A DNA stretch of 64,000 nucleotides from Blepharisma stoltei (taxonomy: Eukaryota; Ciliophora; Heterotrichea; Heterotrichida; Blepharismidae), in contig CAJZBQ010000023.1 in assembly GCA_914767885.1 (NCBI GenBank), positions 623,501-687,500 of the forward strand. The letters run 5' to 3'. The translations under genes and the position numbers were made by a program. A model generated the notes under the pieces. It had not been told where the DNA came from and searched no databases. It saw only the letters and a program-made list of their open reading frames with translations. Below are positions 1-11,793 of this stretch, one piece after another. The stretch's first letter is position 1; each line of letters begins with the position of its first letter.

Positions 1-174
1 TAAATAGAGTTAAATATTATAGATATTCAGTTTTTTGATTTTAATGAAATTTGTGTGGAACTAATGTATAAAAATAAGCCGCTTTTTAATATTTATAAAT
101 TAGCATATATTGTCCTTTATTCGTAATAATAAAATTAATGTATAATTCTTTATTTTTCTAATTACTTGCCACAG

Positions 175-3100
175 TTATTGCTCTACTTCGTTTTCTTGTT
201 CTCTTTTAAAGCTCGATCTTAACGTGCTAAGGTTAGAAATATAAGAATAAAGTTTAACCAATGGGCTAAATTCTCTAGACCTAAGTGAGACAGTATTGTC
301 TTCATTTCCACAATATAACACAAATATATTACTCAAACTGTGTATTTCCAATATTTGGATTTCATCTACACTTAGAGTGTGTGCTAGCTCAGAATTTACT
401 AAAACCAATAAATCATTCATGGTAAGCAAAATAATTTGGTCCTCGAAGTCAATCAAATGGCTATAATACACAATCTTTTCTTTCCTATAGTCTGGCAAGC
501 TACTCATTAAGAATTGGGCTCTGGAGATATCGTGATTATATTGCTCTAACACTTTTTTAACCCCAAAGTATCTTGGAAACCTAACACGTTTTGCTGCAGT
601 TGTACGCCCTTTCGCTATAACTGTCCCAGCATTTGCTGCACAACCTGTAATCCCAGTTCCTAATCTCAAAGCTGCTGATACAGGTGAGCAAGCTAAACTA
701 ACGAGACCTGACCCGAATCCTTTAAAGCATCCTCCAGCACCTTTCTTTTTAGCCCCCCTATAAGGTTTTACCACAACCCCAGTAATTCCTTCAGATAAAT
801 CTTGTACAGACCCTTTCATACCTTTATACAAGCTTCCTAGCACTTTTCCTTCATTTTCAATTCTTGAGCTCCCATATTGATCTCCAGTCATTTCCCTTAC
901 AATTCCATACAAACTGCCAGTTATCCTATTTACACCTCCAAAACTCCCAGATATGGTATTCCCTACAAGTGACCTGACGCCTTTTCCAACGCCTCGAGAA
1001 AATGATTTTGGGCCTTTCATCACCTTTTTGGAGGGCTCAACAAAGAAATCAGTGACCCCTTTTCCAAGAGTGTCAATAAACTCTATAGGGTTTCCTAATA
1101 GGTCAACAGAGCCTAAAATCTTATAAAATTGTGAGATTCCTTCACGGGTGTAAAATTTGGTAATTTGTTTGCCAATTTCTTGAGGACTTTGAAAGCTGTG
1201 ATGGATGAGAAGCTCACTAAAGCGAAATGGGGAATTTGAAAAATTAATAAAGGCACTACCTACACTTGCAAAAGCTCTGAATAGACCAAATCCCATCTTT
1301 GGGTCGTTTGAAACCTCCACCTTTTGTTTGGAAGCCCTAAATGAGATCAAGATTCTTATAGGATGGAGTCTTAAATATTGAAAATAAGCTTTGTTGGTTA
1401 AATTTGATTCTTCATAATTAAAAACAGGAGTGGAATAGTCAAGGGCACCTATGGCGTCTTTCAAAGAATCTTTTTCAGCTCCTTTTTTAATAGGGCTTGC
1501 TAAAGCTGATTGAATTTTCCCAATAAAATTGGCTAGATCTGTAATAGTTTCTAAATTAACATGAGTCTCCATTTCCTGTAATGTAATTTCTATTCAAGAG
1601 TAGTTATCTATTGATTTCACAACATTTATGATTTCGCTTATTTGCTTTGTCGAGTTTATTTTATTTAGTTTGAGCTGCATAAAAGGGTATTTTTCTGCTT
1701 TTATAGTCGAGTTGAAGATAACTGGAAACTGCTTGTGGGTATTTTTCATATTATCTATCTGAAATTCTCCAAGCTCAAAATAAAATTTCGTGAAATTTTT
1801 TGCTTCATCTTTTACTAATTTTTTTGTCATTGATATTTTCCCAAACATGTCTTTTAAGCTTATATATAAAAATTCTTTAGGCTCGTTATCAATTATAGAC
1901 ATGCCAAATCCAGTAAAATTTATGAGAAGTTTAAAGCCTTTCTTTTTAGAGTCAAAAAAGGTATCCAGCCTAACAATATTAACATTAGCTGGAGAAATTT
2001 TTAATTCCCTTGTAACTCCGATTGCTACAACTTCTACTTTACAATCTCCTAAATCTTTCATTTGTTCAATTTTGTCTATAAAATAAGACTCTTTTAAGTC
2101 ATTATATTCTATCATTATTTTCCGTTTTCCATGAATATCGTCAAAAGCCCAGGGAATCATTGCTCCAGGGGGCACCAAATAGGTAGGAAATTTTGGCTGA
2201 TTTACGATGATTTCTTTATCAGTATAATTTCGGATCCTAAATTCTGGATCTTTTGGGGGCAACAAAGAAATAGAAATGCAGGCTTCATCATCAGATGATA
2301 TAACCACTCTTATAAAATTCATGTAGCAGTTGTTATGGCTCGGCTCAAATCAATGATCCGCTGCGCTTGTTTCTTCATTCGAAGGCAATTTTATTTGAAA
2401 ATCGTCGATCCTTTCAAGGTTAAAAGGTGGTTGTACCGAAAAAAGTAGGGTTTTTTCTGCTGCCTTTTTACCGTCATTTTTGACGGAGGGCTCCTATTTT
2501 TTTTTCTAGGAAAAAAACCCTATAGTTTACCAGAAAAAAATAATTACCTCCTTTTCCTCGATTTTTTCCAGGAAAAATTTTTTTTTTTTGAAAAGTAATT
2601 TATCTGGATCTAATTATTTCAGCTGAAGATTTGGCCTTAAGATCTAATTTATAAAGACTTACTGTAATCTTAATTCTAAACCCTAAAAATGTAAGAAAAT
2701 GAAGAAGCAATTGCATTGTATCTCAACCAATATATTTTTTCACTGTCAATTTTTTTTATCCAAAAAATCGTAAGAAAAAACCCGAATAAAAATAGAAAAT
2801 CTCATATATCAGCAATAATTAGAAAACTCTAAACAACTAATAATTTAAAAATTTAGGCTTCTATAAATATACCTAGTTTTTGGATAAAAAAATTTGAGGT
2901 GAAAAAAAAATATAAAGGTTAAGATATACTGCAATTTCTTTCTTCATTTTCTTACATTTTAGGGGTTTAGAATTAAGATTGGGGCAAGTCTTTATAAATT
3001 AGATCTTCAGGCTAAATATCAGCTAAAATATTAGATCCGGATAAATTACTTTTCAAAAAAAGATTTTTTTTTCCTATAAAAACTCGAGAAAAAACAAAGG

Positions 3101-6100
3101 TAGTTTTTACTGTATACTTTTTGAAAAACCGTTGGGTTTTTTCCAAGAAAAAAATCAGGAAAGAGCCCTCCGTAAAAAATACAGAAAAAGGCAGCATGAA
3201 AAAACCTACCCGAGATTTTTTCCTGATGGCCCATTAAAAGGAGAAGACCATGCTGATTTATCACGAGAAACTTGAATTAAGCGGGATAATTTTGCTGATT
3301 CGAGTTGGTAAGGGATTGAGCTGCCATAAATTATTTCCTGAATTGTTTGTCCAGCTCTTTTATGTCTTTGTCTTATAAAGACATCGTAGCCTAAATGATT
3401 TGATATTATGAAGCGTGGACAAAAGTAAATAATTTTTGATTTGAAAAGAGGAGAAGGGCCATCTATTATGCTTACCCCAATTATAATGGTATCAGGCTCG
3501 TCTTGGCTTAATTTTCAATTATTTAGTTCTATAACGCCTGATATGCCTATTGCATTTATGCTGAATTTATTAGACCATGAGCTTGGCCTCGTTGTATCAG
3601 TTCTGGCAATCCTAACTTTTAATTTTTTTCCATATTTCATAAATCCATTCGAATGCGGAGGCAACACTATTTTTGAGTACCCAAGGTCAAGCGCAAAGTC
3701 AGTCTTATTTACTAGCAAATATTTGCTATAAATTTCAACCAATTTGGCATTCAATGGGGCTGCCTTTTCATTTTCTCTTTTAGATATTTTTCTTGGTGAC
3801 AAATGAAAGTTTTCCCAAGGGGTATATAAAAAGTCAGTTGTTTCTATAGAAAGGGTATTGCCAATATAATTTCCTCTTAAATCAGTGTGAGTTTTTGCTG
3901 ATGTCTGGCTTAAAGAAAATCAATTAGTTTCCAAATGTTTTTCGTTTTCAGCATTTAGCAAAAATTTATAGGAGTGGCTTGGATTTCTTGGGTCTAGCTT
4001 AAGTGTTGAGAAATCTTCTCCTATAGGTAAAATGTAAATAGGATCAGCTGAGCTATTTAAGTATACCTCAACAGGGCATGCAAGAAGATTCCGAAAAGTA
4101 AAAGGATATTTAATATTAATTATCTTTTGCTTTATATGGGTGTTCGTTTTATAGAAATCTGATTTCACTACAATTCATTTATTTTCTCCAATTTTCAATG
4201 ATCCTTCTTCAAATATTCAAATCTTTTCATCTAGTCCGCATATACTTGGCTTCTTATCGCTTTCAAATCAAGTTAAAGGTAATGGGAAAGCTGATTCTCC
4301 TTCAATAGTTATATATTCATCATCGAGATTAATTTTAATGCTTTCTTTAGTTTCATTGGCAATTAGCACTTCTGATTGGCATTTTATAATTTTTTTATCA
4401 TCACTTAAAGCAATATCTATAATAAATTCGACATTATTTTTCTTAAATTTGTATCCTGATACCCCAGCAGATTCAATCAAAATTCCTCGGTAAATATTAT
4501 CGTTATCCATTTTTACAGAAATTGTTGAAGGTGTACCAAAATCTAGGAGCCCAAGTTTAGCTCCTTTTGGTCTTGATTGGGCTACCATTTTTTTAACTAA
4601 ATTTTGTTCAAAACTTGCTCCCCCTCCGTGAGTGAACAAAACCATTGGAAAAATTCATATTTTTGGCCAAAAGCCCATTCTCCATGAGTAAACAAAAATT
4701 TTTTATGAAAATGTATTGATCTAAGTAATAATCAATATAATGAAATCTCTAGCTAAATCTGTTAAATTTAAATAGCTTGCATTTTAAAAGTAAATTTTAC
4801 AAATTCATTAATTAAATTTCGAAAAAAAATTACTATAAAATTTAATATAATTTTTTTAAGATAAAAATTAGCCCTTATCCATGAGCGAATCAAATTTTTT
4901 TTATTACTTAAGGAGGTGGGAAGTTAGATGCTCTTGCGAGTTTAAAGTCCATACTTCTTCATTTTCGCTTGGTGTGTCAAGTCATATTTGGATATTTTTT
5001 CCTAATTCATTATGAATTTCATACGAATAATGTCCATGTGCTAGTTTTTCTTCAGTCACAAAAATTTCTGCAGCTTTTTCTTCTCTCCATTGTGAGCTAT
5101 CTGAGTGTGACATTAGAATCTTTACAATGTCCAACAGTGCGATAGTAAAATTGACATTAAGAATTTGTGAAGATTCAAATTTTAAAATCATGACCGAGCT
5201 TGAATTGCTTTGTTCCCCAGTTAATTGAAAATTTCATTCTTCCATCAATGGTTCTCACGAAGCTAGCTGCAAGTTATAGTAATCTATGAACAAAAAGCTT
5301 GAAAATCCAGAATTCATTGCAAAATTTTCTAAAAATGCAAAAATTGAAAAGTTGCTCATATGAAAATAAAGCAAAGGGTAAGCATTATTTGTGGTATCAT
5401 CTATTAAGGTTAGTTGAAAAGCATCGCTTTCTATATAAAATTTAATAATTGGAGCTATTTTTGATGCTTTCTGAATTCAATCTTCTTGCTGGTTTTCAGA
5501 TTCTGGCTCAGGTTTTTGGCTTTTTTTCTCTTCCTTTGGAACTCCAGTGTCAAGCATCAATCACAAATCAACCAACAATTTTCCAAAAAATATATCCCTA
5601 AATCCAATATCAATACAAAAGCTTTCTATATTTAAATAAAAAGTCATGGCAGCCTCACTATTATCAGTTTTAATAAATTGATAAACCAAGCTTAATCTGC
5701 TAGGACTTATTATATCTTTTGCATTTTCACTAGTATGGTGTACCAAGTTGTTTTTCACTAGCCCAATAAATATACTAATTCCTGTTATTTCTATTGAACC
5801 TTCATCATTAGCATGTAGTATTTCTTTTGAGAGTTCTGCACGGAATTTATAGAAGTTTCCTATGTTTGGCGCTGTAAGGCCGATAAATTCTGATCGGAAT
5901 TTATCGGTAGGTTGCACCAAATCAATGCCTTGGTCGGACCAAAAAGCGATTTGGTCCGACGAACTTGGAAAGCTCCTGGGAAAATGTCTGCGCTTTTAGC
6001 GCTATATAGAGGAAACCTCTATATCAAATATCCTTGTGTATTCTTGGCATGAGCTATATATTATTGAAACTCCGAACCTAAAGCATCCAATACGCTTAGA

Positions 6101-9100
6101 TATATCATAAATATCAAGCGGTATCAGCAACTCAAACCTATGAAGATTTATTGATATTTTTATTATTGATTTCGTTGTATATTTAGAAACTGGAGGCTTC
6201 TCCATTGTTTTTTCTTTTTCTTGATAATCATATTTTTCTTCTGTTTTTGGAAAATTATCTTGGATTGGGACAGTAAAAAACTGAATAATTTCAGATATAA
6301 AATCTGTGGAGGGCATCAGCCTTATTCCACTTATGTTTACATCAAGCTCGATTAAGTCATCTCTTGGTTTAAATTTGAACTTTACTGCGAAAAATGTAAT
6401 GTTGCTGTCTAAATCTACGCTTCGATCAAAAAGTAAAGGATTGATAATGGCATATCTAAGCTTCACGTTTGGCCTTAAATCTTTAATCTCTACAAATTTT
6501 AGCTGAAAATCGAAATCAATATCTCCTTGTGAGCCGAAAATAAATTCTATTTTAGTTCTAGAGACTATAGAAGACACCAAATCTATTTCATCTTTTATCA
6601 ATTTTAATGAAATCTCTTCAAACTCAACTGAGACTTGTAGGCTAGCAGAATCTTCGATTCTTTTCAGTTTATCTTTAATGGCTTCAGTTTGTTGAACTGG
6701 CTTGCCTTTCTCTTTTTGTTCTTCTTTTTCCTTTACCTCTTCAATTTTTTTTATATCAGGACCTGGTGGAGTTTTTTCTGTTATTTTAGCTAATAATCTG
6801 AGAATTCATTTCAATACTGCTTGCTCAAGAATAAATGAAACTAATCCAGCATGAATTGCAAGTATATAACCAGGGACATCTCGTTGGTATACATGACAAA
6901 CATATATAAATATATTAAATTCAACTGATGGCAAAATAGCTTTGATTTTCCCTTTTCGCCAGTTATCGAGATTATCTGTGTTTCAAACCATGAAAATTTC
7001 TATATTTTCTAACGCAATTAAGTATTTATCAAAGTCATAATTAGAAATTTTTTCTTCTGAGGTTGCGCCTTTTAAATACCCCATGTCAATCACTATCATT
7101 CCTTCGTCTATGCAGTTTTAGAGAGACAGGAAACACCACTTTTGGAAGGGTTTGTTAGCCTCGGAATATGGCCATATAATTCTTAAAAGAGATCTTATTT
7201 ACTTATGGGTCCCTTATCTCTTCATTAAGGATCCTTTCTCTGTGACTTAGATTTGTTCTAAGCTTGAATGCGTGGCTCTACAATTTGTACAGATCTCATC
7301 TGAGTTGTTGATGCACTCTGGGTGGAATGGCTGTGGGTAGCAAACTCTGAAAATGAGAGCAGGGTGGCTTGAAAGATAATGGAGCGATCTTCACTAAGAA
7401 CCGTCCTGTTTGGCTCAAGAGAGTCTAGTTTGAGCTTTTGATTGATGAAACTGAGATTTGGCTGTATTAATTCAAGATGAACGGTCAATGATAGTGTAAC
7501 CAAAAATCTGTGAGTATGAGAACCATTATCATATTCCCCTTCTAGTAAATAAAGGTAAAGCAACGCCGAAGAGAATACTCCTTTTTTACAAGGCTGACAG
7601 GAAACTTCGTGAGAACATCTACTGGATCTGTGGACACCATTTTGCTCCTGCATTTATGGCATTGGTTTCAAGTTCATATTTATAAGGAGTTAAACTTGGC
7701 CCTCTTAAAAAATTTGTCAAAAGGGGAAAATATTTTCCGTTAGCAAAAAGGAGGCTTTGCCATAAATTTAAAAATGAATCCTTTGATGGGTGCTTATAAA
7801 ATTAAATATGAGCCCTCAAGCTGATTTGAAACTCAACAGATTTGTGAGTTATTACAATAAAATTTCTACAGACCAATTTGATTGTCTCATATAGCCCGCT
7901 ACCGGCTATACTCGATATTGCAGATATAAAAACAGATATAGCAGAAGCCTTAGAAGATATAGTGCTAAAAATTACAGCACAATCGACAATTACAGAGGAT
8001 TTGTATTTATGAAGAGATAAGGGACCCTAGTAGATAAGAATTCTTTTAAAATTCATATAGCCATCTTCCGGTGGCTCACTAGACCCTTCCAAAAGTTGTG
8101 TTTCCCATCTCTCTAAAATTATATATATTTCTAGGGTTCATTGGAATAAAGAATATCGGGGCTTTAATGGAAATATCTAAAATTATTGGAGTCGGGACTT
8201 TTGTTTTTAATAAATCTTGTACGTATTTTTCCCCTTGTTCAGCTAATTCTTGGGTTTTTGTTTCAATAGTTTTCATATAAGGACTGAAGTCTATTTCACT
8301 TCCTGTTTTAGTTTTAAATTCATCTGCGATTTTAAGTAAAGTTTCAAAATTCACACAAAATTGAAGGAGTTTTATATCAATTTTAAGCCTCACAGAAGGA
8401 AATTGATCAAACTCTAATAATAAAGATTCGCCAATTAAAATATTTTGAAAATGCTCACTGTTTAAATATCGATCCTCGAGTGATAAACTTTCAATTTTAG
8501 CTTTAAGAAATTTTGTAAGAGGTCTTATCCCTATTTCTATACTAGGGTGCATCATTGTATAGAGAGTCAATTCGCTTTCTTCATCTCGAAGAGAAAAAAG
8601 AATTATATTCACATGAGCTGAAAATTTGAATCTTATAAAATCATCTGGCATATCATGAAAAATATCAGAATCCATTACGAATGTCTCTATTTCTGTAGAA
8701 AGCTGGTTTTTTTCGCTAAGCATTTTGTCAACAAGCTTGTTTTCTTCATCTAGGTTATCCTCTTCTTTTTCACCAGTGAAAAAATCTTTAATTGCTGACA
8801 AAGTTCCTTTATCAGACACTTTTTCTTTTGCTGCTTTTTCTGCTCACTGTTCATCAAATTCTCGAGATGCAGCTTTTCTACTGTTTAATATCGCTTCCAA
8901 ACTATGGCCTTTTTCGAATTCATCTAAATTTCTTCTGAGCTCATCGGTTTGATGTATTCTTCATTTTTTATAAGCCAATCTATACATTAACTCTTCAGAG
9001 TATGTAAAGTCAAATTCCTGCCTATGAATTTCAATCCCTTTTTGCCAGTTATCAAAGACTCTTAAAAATTCCATCAGCTTCAAGCAGTGAGTCAGCTGTT

Positions 9101-10277
9101 TGGCTTCAAGAGCAACCCCTATTCCTCCACAGATTAAGTTTGCATTAATTTGAGGTGCATCTAAACGCTTATTATTTTTATTGATATCAAGAGTGACCCT
9201 AAAACTTATAGGTCTAACTCCCCCTCCGTGAGTGAACAAAACCATTAGAAAAATCCCTATTTTTTGCACAAAAATCCACCCTCTGTGAGTGAACAAAAAT
9301 TTTTTTAATGCAAAAATTTTTTTATGGAAAAAAATTGATATATAAGTGATAATTAGTATAATGAAATCTCGAGCTAATTCTGTTTAATTTTTAAACAAAT
9401 TGCGTTTTAAAAAACATAAATTTTACAAATTAAATTAATATTTGCTTTCCAATTTTTATAGAAGTGAGAATTTTTTAAAAAATTTATATATAAATTTTTA
9501 AAAAAAAAAAATTAACCCCCTCCGTGAGTGAACAAAAGTTTTTTGTTCACGGGGAGTAAGTAAAAATCTATGCTTTTGGGGTATTTCCATTTCCAGCTTT
9601 GCAATTAATTCAAAATCTTCTAGTCTATTAGTGATGACGTTTTCATTCCCATAATCCACAAAAAAGCAAGCATTATCCAGAAGAATTAATTTGTGAGAGC
9701 TATCTTTATAAGAAGTAAATTCCAACTTTCCAGTCTTGCTTGTTGTATGCACAGATAGCTCTTTCAGTAAAAATCCCATAGAATAGCTCTCATTACTTGT
9801 TATAGAATCTTCATATTTGATATAAATGGAGCTTATATTTATTTGGATATTATCTACGATTTTCCCTACCAGCCTTTGCACGAAATTAGGAATTTTATTT
9901 ATTGAAATTTGCGTAGCAATTGAGGTCTCAAAATCCTCAAGCTGCTTAAATTTGTTCTTATCTTGATTTATTCTTTCAGTATCTTCGTTCCATTCCGATG
10001 AATCCAAAGGTGTAATAAGTGCAAAAATTCCAGTAATAACTATTTGTATTGGACTCGAAGCTAAAGATGTCCAAGGAATTCTGATGCTTAGATGTTCTAT
10101 GTATCCATATTTAAGATTAAATGGATACCCGATATCATTGAAAATATCACGTCGAAGCTTAACTTTGTCAAGCTCGAGCTCTCCTTTTAGAATTGAAAGA
10201 CTGAGCTGCTTAGAGTTTAGATCCTCAACATAATTTCCTAGAATCTTGTTTAAAATAGTTGATACAGCTTTATTCAT
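175..10277 (-). CDS. VPS13: VPS13-family bridge-like lipid transfer protein, split by five inserts
   Basis: Probable VPS13 protein, a long groove-shaped carrier that moves phospholipids between membranes at contact sites. The N-terminus has the chorein signature (MNKAVSTILNKILGNYVEDL, residues 1-20). The C-terminal third carries the Gly-rich run VKMKGPKSF-type segment around GVGKGVRSLVGNTISGSFGG, typical of the VPS13 C-terminal region, and internal WSSPF and HRFLLRPISF-like blocks also match the family. TGA is read as Trp throughout, for example in IDNYSWIEITLQE. Inserts at 2423-3236, 4618-4926, 5910-6008, 7111-8125 and 9218-9559 carry stops; removing each with one repeat copy rejoins the frame. 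The total then is 7524 nt, or 2507 aa, a normal size for the family. The start is the only ATG giving the chorein motif; TAA at 175-177 ends it. Which VPS13 paralogue it is cannot be told. Confidence 0.93.
2423..3236. mobile_element. 814-bp near-complete palindrome (fold-back IES) in VPS13
   Basis: The insert is flanked by the direct repeat TTAAAAGG (from 2420 and from 3234). Removing it joins AWSSPFN to LERIDDF in the VPS13 frame, a block expected in this family. The two halves are inverted copies of each other over more than 300 bp: the stretch with GGGTTTTTTC, ACGGAGGGCTC and TAAAGACTT at about 2450-2705 reappears in reverse complement at about 2935-3210. Only a short centre near 2720-2900 diverges. 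No open frame of note lies inside. Precise excision is inferred from the protein frame. Confidence 0.85.
4618..4926. mobile_element. Family 1 MITE-type IES in VPS13, diverged copy
   Basis: It begins CTCCCCCTCCGTGAGTGAAC and repeats a related GTGAGTAAAC block about 60 bp in, as other family 1 copies do. It ends at GGTGGGAAG. The flanking triplets are TTG (4615-4617) and TTA (4924-4926), one mismatch from a perfect 3-bp duplication. Removal joins the VPS13 frame as NSQEHL to SFEQNLVKKM. A TA-bounded alternative from 4598 also keeps frame but would delete six conserved-frame codons, so I prefer the TNA boundary. Confidence 0.7.
5910..6008. mobile_element. 99-bp short IES in VPS13
   Basis: TA repeats at 5908-5909 and 6007-6008 bound it. 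Without it the frame reads FDIEVSSTDKFRSEF; with it the frame hits TAG just inside. It contains a hairpin, GGTCGGACC near 5932 pairing with GGTCCGAC near 5952, and a short palindrome of the form GCGCTAAAAGCGC near its high end. No coding content. Confidence 0.75.
7111..8125. mobile_element. 1.0-kb IES with about 110-bp terminal inverted repeats in VPS13
   Basis: The terminal inverted repeats start with TTTTAGAGAGACAGGAAACA at 7117 and its mirror ending TCTCTCTAAAA near 8117. They stay alignable inward through GGGTCCCTTATCTCTTCAT at about 7207-7225 and its mirror near 8011-8029. TA repeats at 7109-7110 and 8124-8125 restore NPRN to IDEGMIVIDMG in VPS13. A 131-codon open frame on the minus strand (7258-7653) resembles no transposase I know, so the element looks non-autonomous. 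Confidence 0.8.
9218..9559. mobile_element. Family 1 MITE-type IES in VPS13 (intact copy)
   Basis: Flanked by TAA at 9215-9217 and 9557-9559. The left terminus CTCCCCCTCCGTGAGTGAAC is repeated imperfectly 62 bp inward. The right end is a small hairpin with TCCGTGAGTGAACAAAA facing TTTTGTTCACGG. The middle is AT-rich and carries the family core found in the other copies. Excision gives HRFLLRPISF, a conserved VPS13 block, so this is the clearest single demonstration of frame restoration for the family. Confidence 0.9.
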
Positions 10278-10739
10278 TATTTTGAATATTTGGATTTCAT
10301 TTAATGTCAGAATAAAAATTGAATTCTGATTAAATTAATGGCCATTGCTTTGGAATATATGAATTGAAATAATTAATTGCAAATATTTAATCAATCTCTT
10401 TTACAAGAAGTTATGTATATTGATTAATATTTGATTGTTAACACTTTGATGCCGCCAAATAAAAGCAGGATATTTTTTACATTATATGAGGACATCATAA
10501 AGTTTATGAATGCATCTTATTCGATTGCTGATTGCTTCTTTTTTAATTGCTTATCTAATAAATATGCGCTATATTATAACTTGCTATAAATAAATGCTTA
10601 GCTAATTTTTTGCTTAGCAATATGCAATAGCTATCTACATAATTAATTTTTTTCGGCTCAATAAAGCCTTCTTTTTAAAGCAGCCGAATTACTTCTATTT
10701 TCACTCTAATAATCCCAGGCAATTATCCATTAAATATTA
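10278..10739. other. Intergenic region, VPS13 start to E2 stop
   Basis: About 460 bp of AT-rich sequence between the VPS13 start and the stop of the E2 gene. Both genes are on the minus strand, so this should hold the VPS13 promoter. I see no gene, repeat or inserted element in it. Confidence 0.6.
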
Positions 10740-11344
10740 TTAGCCTAGCAAACTATTAATCACTGCATTTTCATCCCACCCAGCACTTTCCAATGCCTTT
10801 CTCACCACTTCTTCCTCAAATCCCATCTCCATTAGCCTCCTGATTTGCTCTTGATGCACTTCTTCAATATCTTTTGCATATTCTTGGCACCATTGTCTAG
10901 CTGTTCTTTCTCATTCTGCATGATGATTCTTATATTGGCTTGCAACAACTGCATCTTGAGGGTCATCAGGCTCTGGAGCACACAATAAGGCTTGCAAACT
11001 TAATAGAGCAGTTCTAATTGTCAATGCAGGACTCCATTCATCTTTAAGAATGTCAAGACAAATTGCGCCAGTTTGAGAAGAAATGTTAGGATGCCAAATT
11101 TTGGTATCAAACTTCATTTTAGGAGGCTTGTAGGGGTAATCTGGAGGAATAGCAATGTCGACTATATAAGTTCCTCCACTATATGGGGTGTCTGGCTGAT
11201 ATAATCACTTACTGGTCCTTTAATTATGCCTTTCAAATGATGCATGTCACTGCCAACCATGTGGGCAGATACGTTACTTTGAGCACCTGAAGCATTCAGT
11301 TTGAAAAGCTCTTCAAACTCTTTTTGAAGCCTCCTGGACTCCAT
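10740..11344 (-). CDS. UBE2K: Ubiquitin-conjugating enzyme E2 with C-terminal UBA domain (UBE2K/Ubc1 type)
   Basis: An E2 enzyme that carries ubiquitin as a thioester and passes it to substrates or chains; the UBE2K class makes Lys48 chains. The catalytic core shows [20 protein letters not shown] with the active-site Cys in GAICLDIL, followed by [14 protein letters not shown], very close to the UBE2K family. After the UBC fold, residues from about 155 ([20 protein letters not shown]) form a UBA domain, which is diagnostic for this class. One 17-nt intron at 11198-11214 (minus strand) is needed to read [12 protein letters not shown]. One TGA is read as Trp (HHAEWERTARQW). Length is 195 aa against about 200 in animals. 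Paralogue naming is by domain order only. Confidence 0.93.
11198..11214 (-). other. 17-nt spliceosomal intron in the E2 gene
   Basis: GTAAGTGATTATATCAG on the minus strand. Its removal joins GGACCA to CCAGACACC and restores the conserved PPDTPY motif. It is slightly longer than the 15-16 nt introns elsewhere in the window. Confidence 0.8.
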
Positions 11345-11471
11345 TTATTATAATAAAACGGAAGCATTTACATTAAAGCAAAAAAATTAAATAAATTTAT
11401 AATTATTGATATTAAGGCGAGTAATGGAAAAAAAACTGTCCCAATAAAATGTCAATTTCTAAAAATTACTA

Positions 11472-11668
11472 TAGCGCAGGGCCTGCTCTAGATCGCTCTG
11501 GGCTACTCATCACTGCCTCAACCGATGGGGCTGACTCGGGTAACATCAGTTGCCAAGTCAACCCTACAAGCTGACAAGTGAAAAATATATACTGACACAA
11601 GTCAACCCTACAGGTTGAATCAGTAACGTGTGTAGCCCAGGGCGATCCAAAGCAGGCCCTGAGCTATA
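11472..11668. mobile_element. About 197-bp MITE between genes
   Basis: It has inverted termini of about 38 bp: TATAGCGCAGGGCCTGCT at the left, mirrored by AGCAGGCCCTGAGCTATA at the right, continuing through GGGCTAC and GTAGCCC. TA flanks both ends. Two direct copies of CAAGTCAACCCTACA lie inside. It sits in the gap between the E2 gene and the Cys-rich protein gene. A related terminus (GGCGATCCAAA-type) recurs near 46490-46515. Confidence 0.75.
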
Positions 11669-11793
11669 GCAAAAATAAATGAAGAAATTGGCTTAAATCG
11701 AAGCGATTAATATAAAAAGACCAAACTAAAAACCAAACTTCGATTATTCCCATTTTTCTCTATTTTCTGATTTTAAACTTAAATATAACTTAC

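Noticed and set aside
1-10277. A cluster of many small separate genes on the minus strand
   Set aside because: Reading TGA as Trp and removing five inserts unites them into one VPS13 frame of exactly 2508 codons including stop.
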